The notes below the pieces were generated by a model, which was not told the origin of the DNA, did not search any database, and worked only from the letters and a program-made list of their open reading frames with translations. Below, piece after piece: positions 41,260-49,469 of a DNA stretch of 64,000 nucleotides. Every line of letters begins with the position of its first letter. Within the stretch, counting starts at the first letter, position 1. A program made the position numbers and the translations under genes. Source of the stretch: DASRHG01 sp035650655 (lineage in GTDB: Bacteria; Desulfobacterota; Binatia; DP-6); the NCBI GenBank assembly GCA_035650655.1, contig DASRHG010000031.1:1-64000 (forward strand). Direction: 5' to 3'.

Positions 41260-43340
41260 GGCGGGGTCCCGCGTCGCGCCCGCTCGACGGCCGGCTCGCC
41301 CTCGCGGTCGGCGCGGTCGCCTTCGGGCTCCAGCTCCCGATCATGCACCGCACGCTCGCGCTGCTCGACGAGGGCTATCTCCTGGCGCTCGCCGACGAGA
41401 TCAACCACGGGAAGGTCCTCTACCGCGACGTCTACGTCGACGCGCCGTTCCCGGGGGCGTTCTACCTCCTCGCCGGCTGGTTTCGCCTGGCCGGCACGTC
41501 CATCGCGGCGTCGCGCTGGCTCGTCGCCATCGCGTTCGCCGCCTTCGCCGGGCTCGTCTGGGCGATCGCCCGGCGCGTCCTGCCGCGCGCCTGGGCGCTC
41601 GGCGTGGCGGTCGTCGTCCTCGCGTACCGCGTCTGGGCCTTCCCCCACTGGCACATCGTGAACTACTCGCCGCTCGCCGCGACGGCGCTCGCCGGCGCCG
41701 TCGCCCTCCTCCTCGCCGCGCGCGACGGCGCGCGCCCCGCGACGCTCGCCGCGGCGGGCGCGCTCGTCGGGGCGGGAATCCTCTGCAAGCAGGACTACGG
41801 GCTCGGCGTCGGCGCCGCCCTCGGCGCGGCGCTCGTCGGCGCGGCCGTCCTCGAGCGCCGCCCCCGCGCGGCCCACCCGCTCCGCCCCGCGCTCGTCTTC
41901 GCCGCCGGCACGGCGCTCGTCGTCCTGCCCGTGCTCGGGTGGTTCGCCGCCGAGGGCGCGCTCCCCGCGCTCGTCCGCCAGACGGTCCTCTTGCCGCTCT
42001 CCGGGGCGATGCACTTCGACTACGTCGGGCTCCCGCCGCTCCGGCCGCTCCTCCACCAGGACGCCCGGCTCCGCGCCGAGGTCGGGCAGTGGTTCCCGGC
42101 GATCCTCCTGACGCTCCGCTGGGACGCCATCGCCGCGAGCCGGCTCTGGCGCGAGACCGCCGTGTGGGACGTCGCCTTGAAGGCCGTCTACTGGGCGCCG
42201 CTCGCCGTCTGGCCGCTCGCGGCCGTCGCGTGGGCCGCCCGCGTCGCCCGCGGCGGGCTCGCGGCCGAGGACGGCCGGGGGCTCTTCGTCCTCGCCTGGG
42301 CGGGCGGGTTCCTCCTCGCCTTCGACCGGCCGCGCGACTGGGTGCACCTGATGATGGTCTACCCGCCGACGCTCGTGCTCGCGGCGACGCTCGTCGAGCG
42401 GGCGACGCGCGCCGCGCCGCGCGCGCTCCGGCGGACGGCCGCCTTGCTCCTCGCCGGCGCCGTCGCGGCGCTCGCCGTCGTCTCGCTCGGGCTCGGGGTC
42501 GAGCTGCGCCGCGCCTTCACCTGGCCGGTCGGCGGGCCGCGGGGCGGCGTCTTCACCGACGCGCATCACGGCCCGATCATCGACGACGTCCTCGCCTGGA
42601 TCGCCGCCCACGCGCCGCCCGGGGCGCCGGTCCCCGCCTACCCCACGCAGCCGATGTACGAGTTCCTCGCGGGCCGGCCGAGCGTCGGGGGCTTCCACGT
42701 CGTCTGGCCGGTCCAGGCCGCGGACCGCGACGCGCGCATCATCGACGCCCTCGAGCGCGAGCGCGTCGGCACCATCATCTACAGCATCTCGCAGTACCGC
42801 CACCTCGGGTCGTTCCGGGAGAACGCGCCGCGCCTTTACGACTACCTCGTCGACCACTACGCGATCGCGGCCGTCTTCTCGCACGAGCGCTTCGGGCCGC
42901 TCGTCTCCGCGCTCGCGCGGCGCCCGGACGGCGCCGCCGGGCGCTCGCTCCTCCCGGCCGCACCGGAGGCGGCGCGCGTCCGCTGGCCGTTCACGCCCGC
43001 GCTCGCGCCGCCGCTCGGCCGGCCCCTCGCGCTCCGGGTCGACGTGCCGGCCGGACGGCCGCGGCTCGTCCTCGGCTACGGCGTCGACCCGGAGCGCTGG
43101 CTCGGGCTCCGTACCGGGCCGTTCCGCTTCGCGGTCGCGGCCGACGGCGCCCCGCTCTGGACCGCGACCCTCGACCCCGCCGCGCGGGTGGAGGACCGGC
43201 GCTGGGTCCCGGCGACGATCGACCTCGCCGCGCTCGCCGGGCGCACGGTGACGCTCGAGCTCGCGATCGACGCCGCCGGACCGCCGCCCGACGCGCCGGC
43301 GGTCGCGGGCTTCGCCGATCCGCGCCTGGTCGCGGACTGA
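41256..43340 (+). CDS. GT-C-type membrane glycosyltransferase
   Basis: A 694-residue protein with about 10-12 membrane segments. The first outer loop has LLDEGYLLALADEIN and DVYVDAPFPGAFYLLAG, close to the EDEG and TGY-PG signatures of the proteins at 53295 and 60558, so all three form one subfamily of PMT/ArnT-like enzymes. A long soluble C-terminal region (from about 430) includes YPTQPMYEFLAGRPSVGG. The ATG overlaps the lipoprotein stop by four bases. Transfer of a polyprenyl-linked sugar is inferred. The stop abuts that of the FkbM gene exactly (TGATCA). Confidence 0.74.
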   Translation: MRRGPASRPLDGRLALAVGAVAFGLQLPIMHRTLALLDEGYLLALADEINHGKVLYRDVYVDAPFPGAFYLLAGWFRLAGTSIAASRWLVAIAFAAFAGLVWAIARRVLPRAWALGVAVVVLAYRVWAFPHWHIVNYSPLAATALAGAVALLLAARDGARPATLAAAGALVGAGILCKQDYGLGVGAALGAALVGAAVLERRPRAAHPLRPALVFAAGTALVVLPVLGWFAAEGALPALVRQTVLLPLSGAMHFDYVGLPPLRPLLHQDARLRAEVGQWFPAILLTLRWDAIAASRLWRETAVWDVALKAVYWAPLAVWPLAAVAWAARVARGGLAAEDGRGLFVLAWAGGFLLAFDRPRDWVHLMMVYPPTLVLAATLVERATRAAPRALRRTAALLLAGAVAALAVVSLGLGVELRRAFTWPVGGPRGGVFTDAHHGPIIDDVLAWIAAHAPPGAPVPAYPTQPMYEFLAGRPSVGGFHVVWPVQAADRDARIIDALERERVGTIIYSISQYRHLGSFRENAPRLYDYLVDHYAIAAVFSHERFGPLVSALARRPDGAAGRSLLPAAPEAARVRWPFTPALAPPLGRPLALRVDVPAGRPRLVLGYGVDPERWLGLRTGPFRFAVAADGAPLWTATLDPAARVEDRRWVPATIDLAALAGRTVTLELAIDAAGPPPDAPAVAGFADPRLVAD

Positions 43341-44144
43341 TCAGCGCCGCGCGGGGCGGGCGAAGAAGGCGTTCACCCAGCCGGCGCGCACGGCGGCCGC
43401 CCACGCCTCGCCCTCGCTCGCGGGCACGGGCGTCCCGTCGCGCGCGAGCAGATGCGGCGCGAGCCCGGCCGCGCGGAGCGGCGCGAAGACGTCGTCGGCG
43501 CCGGCGCCGCCCGCGGCGAGGAGCGCCGGGCAGAGCTCGCAGAGGACGGCGATCGCGGGGTTCGCCGCGAGCGTCCGCGCGAGGCCGCGCAGCACCGCCG
43601 CCTCCGCCCCCTGGACGTCGATCTTGACGAAGTCGACGCGCGGCTCGCCGGCGAGGAGCGCGTCGAGGACGACGCCCGGGACGGTCGCCGTCGCGCGCGG
43701 CCGAGCGGCCGGCGCGAGGCGGTGGTCGCCGCGGTTGGTCGGCGAGAGGTGGAGCGTCACCGGACCGGGCGCGTCCGTCGCCGCCGCCCGGTGGAGCCGG
43801 ACGCACGCGAGGCGGCCGGCGGCGACGGCGCGCTCGAGGAGGCGGAAGTTCGCCGGCGCCGGCTCGAGGGCGTGGACGCGGCCCGCCGGGCCGACGCGCG
43901 TCGCGAGCAGGATGGTGTGGAAGCCGATGTTCGCGCCGACGTCGACCGCGACCATGCCGGGCCCCACGACGCGCCCGACGAGCGCCCGCTCGCGGCGCTC
44001 GAGCCAGCCGAAGCGCCACGCGAGCGCCGCAACGAGGCGGTCGAGGCTCGCGACGAAGAGCCGCACGTCCCCGACGACGCGCACGCCGCGCTCGCCGATC
44101 GGCACCCGGCTGAGCACCGCCGCGATCCGGCCGCCGTCGCGCAT
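43341..44144 (-). CDS. FkbM family methyltransferase
   Basis: A 267-residue soluble methyltransferase. AVDVGANIGFHTILLA is the FkbM cofactor loop and VDFVKIDVQGAEAAVLRG the family signature. FkbM proteins O-methylate sugars of polysaccharides and macrolides. The ATG at 44144 is eight bases after the SGNH gene stop, so the two are one minus-strand unit that methylates and de-esterifies or acylates a glycan. The stop meets that of the convergent GT-C gene head to head. Confidence 0.88.
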   Translation of the reverse strand: MRDGGRIAAVLSRVPIGERGVRVVGDVRLFVASLDRLVAALAWRFGWLERRERALVGRVVGPGMVAVDVGANIGFHTILLATRVGPAGRVHALEPAPANFRLLERAVAAGRLACVRLHRAAATDAPGPVTLHLSPTNRGDHRLAPAARPRATATVPGVVLDALLAGEPRVDFVKIDVQGAEAAVLRGLARTLAANPAIAVLCELCPALLAAGGAGADDVFAPLRAAGLAPHLLARDGTPVPASEGEAWAAAVRAGWVNAFFARPARR

Positions 44145-44152
44145 CGGCGGTC

Positions 44153-44779
44153 CTACGGCAGCCGGCGGAGCGCCGCGACCACCCGGCGCGCGCGCTCGCG
44201 CTGTCCCGCGTCGTTCAGGTGGATGCCGTCGGGCAGGAAGAGCGCCCGCGGGAAGCCGTCGTGGAAGTCGATCAGCTGCTCCGGCGGGAAGGCGGCGTGA
44301 AGCGCCGCGTTCACCGCCGCGACGTCCGCCTCCCAGTCGGGCATCGGCGGGTACATGGGCGGCGTCGTCGCGACCAGCACGCGCGCGGGCGCGGCGGCGG
44401 CGACGAGCGCGCGGTAGCAGGCGACGATCGTCGCCGGCGCGGCGTGGAGCACCTGCACGTCGTTCGTGCCGAACGCCGCGACGACGACGTCCGGCCGCTC
44501 GGCGCGCGCCGCAGCGAGCTGCGGCATCGCCCACGGGAAGCCGGCGGGAAGGCGCGCGGGCTCGCAGGCCGTCGCGCCGCCGAAGCCGTGATTCGCGAAG
44601 GTCGCCTCCGGCAGGGCGCGCGCGGCGTACTCGCACCAGCGCGGCCGCGGCCCGATCGGCCAGTCCGCCATGGTGTTCGAGTCGCCGAGGCACGCGACCG
44701 TGCGGTGGCGGCCCGCCGACGGCGCGCCCTGACAGGCGCCCGCGAGGATGGCCGCGACGGCGACGAGCCCGAGGCGCAC
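44153..44779 (-). CDS. SGNH/GDSL esterase lipoprotein
   Basis: A 208-residue exported protein. MRLGLVAVAAILAGAC is a lipoprotein signal with Cys16. GDSNTMAD (Ser34) is block I, AFGTNDVQVL has the Asn of block III, and DGIHLND the Asp/His pair of block V, so all SGNH catalytic residues are present. It likely removes or transfers acyl groups on an envelope glycan. GGGGAG (44783-44788) provides a Shine-Dalgarno for the GTG start, unlike many genes here. Repeat copy 2 lies in the divergent gap upstream. Confidence 0.85.
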   Translation of the reverse strand: MRLGLVAVAAILAGACQGAPSAGRHRTVACLGDSNTMADWPIGPRPRWCEYAARALPEATFANHGFGGATACEPARLPAGFPWAMPQLAAARAERPDVVVAAFGTNDVQVLHAAPATIVACYRALVAAAAPARVLVATTPPMYPPMPDWEADVAAVNAALHAAFPPEQLIDFHDGFPRALFLPDGIHLNDAGQRERARRVVAALRRLP

Positions 44780-44839
44780 CGGCTCCCCTTCGCACGAACG
44801 CCGGAGGCTGCCAAGCGCGCGGCGCCGGATCGTGCGCCG

Positions 44840-44984
44840 GTTTGCGAGTCGCGGGGAGCGCGTGCGGCCGCGGGGGAGCCCTCGCGGGGGCGACAAGGCG
44901 CCCGGCGCACTCCGCCTGGGGCCTCGTACGGCGCCGGGCTCTCGCCCCCCGCGGCCGGGTCGGTGCTGCGCGCGCAAGCCGACG
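44840..44984 (+). repeat. Intergenic palindromic repeat, copy 2
   Basis: Begins with GGTTTGCGAGTCG. The left arm (44871 to about 44909) carries a CGGGGGAGCCCTCG block and ends in GGCGC; the right arm starts with GGCGCCGGG at 44930, around a loop similar to that of copy 1. It ends with GCGGCCGGGTCGGTGCTGCG and a CGCGCAAGCCGAC tail. Compared with copy 1 it keeps a short segment in the left arm and lacks about 11 bases in the right arm, so the arms are trimmed on opposite sides. It lies in the divergent gap between the SGNH and hexapeptide acyltransferase genes. Confidence 0.88.
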
Positions 44985-45034
44985 AACGCCGCGCGGGTGT
45001 TGACCGAGCGCGCGGCGCGTGATGAGCGGGGCCG

Positions 45035-45616
45035 ATGGCGGAGGCGGGGCTCCGGCGGCTCGTCGCGAACTGGCTGCGGAGCGTGCCGCCCCGGCGCCTC
45101 GCGTCGCTCGCCGCCGAGACCTACGCCGGCGCGCTCGTGCGGAGCCTCCCGGGCCCGGAGGGCTTCCTGCTGCGCTGGGCGCTCTACAAGAGCCTCTTCC
45201 ACCGCCTCACCGGGCCGTGCTGGATCTACCCGGGCGTCCGGATCTCGCACGCCTACGGCATCAGCGCCGGGCGCCACCTGAGCGTGAACGCCGGCGCGTT
45301 CCTCTACGGCCGCGGCACGCTCGCGATCGGCGATCACGTGATGATCGGCCCGAACGCCGTGATCGTCTCCTCCCAGCACCGCTTCGACGACCCGCGCGTG
45401 CCGATGATCTTCCAGGGCCATCGCGCCGCGCCGGTCGCGATCGGGTCGGACGTCTGGATCGGGGCGAACGCGGTCGTCCTTCCCGGCGTGCGCGTCGCCG
45501 ACGGCACGGTCGTGAGCGCGGGCGCGGTCGTCACGCGCGACACCGCGCCCTACACGGTCGTCGGCGGCGTCCCCGCCGCGCCGATCGGGGAGCGACCGCG
45601 GCTCGTCGCGACGTAG
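45035..45616 (+). CDS. Hexapeptide-repeat (left-handed beta-helix) acyltransferase
   Basis: A 193-residue protein. After an alpha-helical start, repeated hexapeptide turns build a left-handed beta-helix (ISAGRHLSVNAGAFLYG, IGDHVMIGPNAVIVSSQ with the active-site-type His in SSQHRF, IGSDVWIGANAVVLPGV). It resembles sugar O-acetyltransferases that use acetyl-CoA, consistent with glycan decoration. ATG at 45035, with a TTGACC (45000-45005) between the repeat and the gene. It is followed 17 bases later by a PMT-type gene in the same direction. Confidence 0.88.
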   Translation: MAEAGLRRLVANWLRSVPPRRLASLAAETYAGALVRSLPGPEGFLLRWALYKSLFHRLTGPCWIYPGVRISHAYGISAGRHLSVNAGAFLYGRGTLAIGDHVMIGPNAVIVSSQHRFDDPRVPMIFQGHRAAPVAIGSDVWIGANAVVLPGVRVADGTVVSAGAVVTRDTAPYTVVGGVPAAPIGERPRLVAT

Positions 45617-45633
45617 CGGGCGGGAGGACGCCC

Positions 45634-47322
45634 GTGTCGCGCGCCCCCGCCGTCTCTCCGCGCGCCGCGCGCCGCGCGCTCGCGGCGATCTTCGCGGCCG
45701 CCCTCGCGCTCCGGCTGGTCCACGTCGGCTGGGGGCTCCCGAGCTACGTGCTGCCCGACGAGGCGCTTCTCTTCGTCGGGCCCGCCGCCGCCGTCGCGCG
45801 CGGGACGGGGCTCGTGCCGGTGTCGTTCCTCCACCCGCCCGTGCTCGTCTACCTGCTCGCGGGCGTGTACCGCACGGCGGCGTTCGTCACCGGCGCCTCG
45901 CTCGACCTGGGCGGGCCCGCCGGGCACGCGACGCTCGCCCGGCTCGCGCTCCTCGGCCGCGCGACGGCCGCCGTCACGGGCGCCCTCACCGTCCTGCCGC
46001 TCTTCGCGCTCGCGCGCCACCTGGCGGGCACGCGGGCGGCGCTCCTCGCCGCGGCCGCGATGGCGGTCGTGCCGTTCCACGTGCTCGAGAGCCATCGCGT
46101 CAACCCCGACGGGGCGAGCCTCGTGCTCATGCTCTGCGCGGCCGAGCGCGCGGTCGCCGCCCTCACGCGGGCGTCGCCGTGGCCGGTGCTCGCGGCCTTC
46201 GCGCTCGCAGGGCTCGCCGGCGCGACGAAGTACACCGGGCTCGCGGCCGCGGCCGTTCCCGCGGCGCTCCTCCTCGGGACCCGCGAGGGGCCGCGCGCGC
46301 AGCGCGTGGGCCTCGTCGCCGCCGGCGCGCTCGCCGTGGCCGCGGGATTCGCGCTCGGCATGGCGCCCGCCGCCTTCGCCCCCGGCCGCGTCGTCGACGG
46401 GATGCGCGCGCTCGCGACCTTCGGCTACGCGGACGTGCCGCCCGGCGAGGCGCTCCCGCGGACGGTTTGGACGGGCGTCCGCTTCCTCTACCCGCTCGTC
46501 GCCTCCCTGCCCTTCATCCTCGGCTGGCCGCTCCATCTCCTCGGCCTCGCCGGCGCCGTCGCGCTCGCCCGGCGGTCCCGCGTCGCGGCGCTCGTCCTCG
46601 CGGCCGGGACGGTGCCCGTCTTCCTCGTGGTCGGCGCCTCCCCGCTCGCCGTCGCGCGCTACTACATGCCGATCGTCCCGTACCTCGTGCTCGCGGCCGG
46701 CGCGGTGCTCGACCGCCTCGCCGCCCGCGCGCCGCGCGCGGGCGGCGTCGCGGCGGCGCTCGTGCTCGGCTACACGGCGCTGCTCGCCGTCGCGCAGGTG
46801 GGCCGCATGGGCTTCGGGCCCGAGCGCGCGGCCGCCGCGCGCCTCGAGGCCCGCGCCGCCACGGCGCGCGCGGCGGGGACGCCGCTCGTCGTCGCCTTCC
46901 CCTCCCCCGTGGCCCTGGCCTACGATCCGCTCGGTCCGGCGCTGCGGGCCGCCGACGTGACGATCGTCTACTTTCCACGGGCCCTCCAGCCGCCCTCCGG
47001 CGTCCGCCCGGCGAACGCGGACGAGGGCGGGCCCGAGGCGGCCGCCGCGGAGCGGGCGTGGCTCGACGACGCGCGCGTCGACGTCGTCGTCCTCCCGAGC
47101 TGGGTCCGCCACGCGATCGTCCGGGCCGGCCCCTCGCCCGCCGCCGGCTTCCATCGCCGGCTCGCCTCGGGCGCGCTCGGCTTCGAGCGGGTCGCGGACC
47201 TCCGCACGACGTTCCCCACCGCCGCGCTCTACACGTGGGCGGATCCGAAGCTCGACGGCGCGTTCGAGGCGGGCATCGTCGGCTACGAGCTCTTCGCGCG
47301 TCCACCGGGCGCGCGGCGGTAG
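45634..47322 (+). CDS. PMT/ArnT-type (GT-C) glycosyltransferase family protein
   Basis: A 562-residue membrane protein with about 11 hydrophobic segments. The first outer loop has YVLPDEALLFVGPAA (PDE motif) and VSFLHPPVLVYLLAG, as in PMT_2/GT39-like enzymes. KYTGLAAAAVPAALLL and SPLAVARYYMPIVPYLV match its relative at 34980. A soluble tail ends in YELFARPPG. GTG start with GGGAGG at 45622-45627. It probably takes a polyprenyl-linked sugar and adds it to an outer glycan. It converges with and overlaps the YfhO gene by 40 bases. Confidence 0.8.
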   Translation: MSRAPAVSPRAARRALAAIFAAALALRLVHVGWGLPSYVLPDEALLFVGPAAAVARGTGLVPVSFLHPPVLVYLLAGVYRTAAFVTGASLDLGGPAGHATLARLALLGRATAAVTGALTVLPLFALARHLAGTRAALLAAAAMAVVPFHVLESHRVNPDGASLVLMLCAAERAVAALTRASPWPVLAAFALAGLAGATKYTGLAAAAVPAALLLGTREGPRAQRVGLVAAGALAVAAGFALGMAPAAFAPGRVVDGMRALATFGYADVPPGEALPRTVWTGVRFLYPLVASLPFILGWPLHLLGLAGAVALARRSRVAALVLAAGTVPVFLVVGASPLAVARYYMPIVPYLVLAAGAVLDRLAARAPRAGGVAAALVLGYTALLAVAQVGRMGFGPERAAAARLEARAATARAAGTPLVVAFPSPVALAYDPLGPALRAADVTIVYFPRALQPPSGVRPANADEGGPEAAAAERAWLDDARVDVVVLPSWVRHAIVRAGPSPAAGFHRRLASGALGFERVADLRTTFPTAALYTWADPKLDGAFEAGIVGYELFARPPGARR

Positions 47323-49469
47323 ACGCCGCGGGCGAGCGCGACCGTCGCGACGAGCGCCGCGGCGGAGAGCGCGAGGCCGCCCGTGAACGAGCGCGGCCGG
47401 TAGAGGAGCTCCACGTCGTGCACGCCCGCCGCGAGCGGCAGCGCGCGGAGCGCGTAGTCCGCGCGGAGGATGGGAGCCGGCACGCCGTCGACGCGCGCCG
47501 TCCAGCCGGGGAACCAGGTGTCCGCGACGACCAGGACGGCCGCGCTCCGCGGCGCGGCGCGCAGGCGAAGCCGCTCGGCGCCCTCGGCGACGACCTCGAC
47601 CGGCGGCTCCCCGCCGGAGGGCGCCCCGACGGGCGGCACGGCGCCGTGCGGATCGGGCTCGAGCACGACCGTCGCCCTCGGGTCGAACCCGCGGTCGAGC
47701 ACCATCGCGAAGCTCGCCGCCTCGTCGGCCGCGACGGTCACGTGGTGGTGGAGCGCGAAGCGGGGCATGGGCGGCCGGTAGAAGACGGCGTCGCCGTCCG
47801 GCAGAGTCGCGATCGGCGCCCACCCGGCCCGGCGGAGCGGCCTCGCGTCGCGCGCGGGCAGCGCGACCAGCCCGAGGCCGAGCATCGCCGCCGTGCCGGG
47901 CCGCTTCGCGAGCCCCTTCCACGCGCGGCGCTCGAGCCCGAACTCGAGCGCGTCGATCCCGAGCGCGCGGCCGAGGCGCTCGATGCGTCGTGGCGGCACC
48001 GCGGGCTCGTAGCCCCACGCCGACGGCAGCCGGCCGGCGAGCAGGAGGCCGGCGCGCAGCTCGGGCGCCGCGAGCACACGCGGCTCGCCCGGCAGGCGCG
48101 CGCGGAGGGCGCGCAGCACCGCCGCGCGCGCCTCGACGCGCGGCAGGTCCGGCGCCGGCCGGAGACCCGTCGTGCCGACCGCCCGCATGACGTTCGCGCC
48201 ATGGAGCGCGACGAGCGCCGCCGCGACGGCCCAGCCGCCGCGGCGGCCGAGCACGCCCATGCCGGCGGCACCGACGAGCGCCACGAGCGCCGCGTCGCGC
48301 GGCCGGCCGACCGCCGCGGCCGCGAGCGCGAGCGCGACCGCCACGACGAGCGCGACCGGCCCGCCGCCGCGCCGCAGGCGCGCGACCCCCGCCGCCGCGA
48401 GGCACCCCGCGAACACGACGACGAGGAGGTTCCACCCGAACGCAAAACGAAGGCCCGAATAGGGCCAGACGTCGTACAGGTGGACGAAGGGCCACGTCGC
48501 GGCGAAGAGGGTCCACACGAGCGCGGCGGTCCACGCGACGCGCCGGGGCCCGGACGCGATCCCCACCCCGAGGCACAGGAGCCCGGCCGGCCCCACCCGA
48601 TCGAGCATCGCGCGGAGGAGCTGCGCCGGGCCCGGCACGCCGAAGAGCCGGCGGAGGGACGCGAACGCGCGCGCGTCGACGGTCCGGCTGCTCTCGGCGA
48701 CCGTCTCGGCGAGCGGCAGCAGCTGCACCGCGGCGAGCGCCGCGCCGAGCGCGACGCAGGCGGCGACGAGCGCCAGGCGGCGCACGCGGTGGCCGTGGCC
48801 GTTCGGGCCGAGCATCGAGAGCGTCACGGCGAGGACCGCCGTGTCGAGCGGGATCTCCGGGTAGCCGGCGAGCCACTGCACGGCCGCCGCGAGGGCCAGC
48901 ACCGGCGCGAACCGCGGGTCGCCGCCCATGACGCCGTCGGCCGCGATCAGGACGGCCGGGGCCCACGTGAGACCGTAGAGCGCCTGCGGATGGTCGATGC
49001 CCGCGTGGGCGAGGCCGTTGAACGCACCCGTCGTCGCGATCACCGCGCCGACCGCTCCGCCGGCGAGGCCGATCCCCGTGCGGGCGACGTAGCACAGGAC
49101 GAGGAGCGCGAAGGCGAAGAGATGCGGCGCGTAGAGGACCTGCATCGCTTCCCACGGCGCGAGGACGAGGTTCGCCAGCAGGACCGGAACGTAGAGCACG
49201 GACCCCTGGGACGTCCCGTGGAGCGGGAGCCCGCAGTACTCGTAGGGGTTCCAGAGCGGGACCCCGCCCGCGCGCACGGTCTCGGCGACGTAGCGGTGCT
49301 TGGCGAGGCACATCGCGAAGAGGTCCCCGCCCCCCACGCGCGCGCCGAAGCCGCCGCTCCACGCCGCGAGCACGCTCTCGACGCCGGCGACGGCGAGCGC
49401 CACGAGGAGGACGGCCGCGCGTCGGGGCCGCGCGCCGGTGCCGCGCGTCCCGTTCACGAGACCGGCCAT
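47283..49469 (-). CDS. YfhO family membrane protein
   Basis: A 728-residue protein similar to the one at 36556. GGDLFAMCLAKHRYVAE and GGVPLWNPYEYCGLP are YfhO hallmarks, followed by about 12 membrane segments. The soluble tail repeats the family end: DTWFPGWTARVDGVP, RADYALRALPLAAG and HDVELLYRPRSF, then a last membrane helix. ATG start, overlapping the upstream GT-C gene end by 16 bases. It is the last gene of a seven-gene operon starting at 58041, so it may use the polyprenyl-phosphate sugar made by that operon's DPM-like enzyme. Confidence 0.82.
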   Translation of the reverse strand: MAGLVNGTRGTGARPRRAAVLLVALAVAGVESVLAAWSGGFGARVGGGDLFAMCLAKHRYVAETVRAGGVPLWNPYEYCGLPLHGTSQGSVLYVPVLLANLVLAPWEAMQVLYAPHLFAFALLVLCYVARTGIGLAGGAVGAVIATTGAFNGLAHAGIDHPQALYGLTWAPAVLIAADGVMGGDPRFAPVLALAAAVQWLAGYPEIPLDTAVLAVTLSMLGPNGHGHRVRRLALVAACVALGAALAAVQLLPLAETVAESSRTVDARAFASLRRLFGVPGPAQLLRAMLDRVGPAGLLCLGVGIASGPRRVAWTAALVWTLFAATWPFVHLYDVWPYSGLRFAFGWNLLVVVFAGCLAAAGVARLRRGGGPVALVVAVALALAAAAVGRPRDAALVALVGAAGMGVLGRRGGWAVAAALVALHGANVMRAVGTTGLRPAPDLPRVEARAAVLRALRARLPGEPRVLAAPELRAGLLLAGRLPSAWGYEPAVPPRRIERLGRALGIDALEFGLERRAWKGLAKRPGTAAMLGLGLVALPARDARPLRRAGWAPIATLPDGDAVFYRPPMPRFALHHHVTVAADEAASFAMVLDRGFDPRATVVLEPDPHGAVPPVGAPSGGEPPVEVVAEGAERLRLRAAPRSAAVLVVADTWFPGWTARVDGVPAPILRADYALRALPLAAGVHDVELLYRPRSFTGGLALSAAALVATVALARGVYRRAPGGRAKSS

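Noticed and set aside
40527..43340. A long frame from GTG 40527 read straight through to 43340 as one protein
   Set aside because: Its first 240 codons are an arginine-rich shadow of the lipoprotein gene; the membrane protein proper begins at the ATG at 41256.
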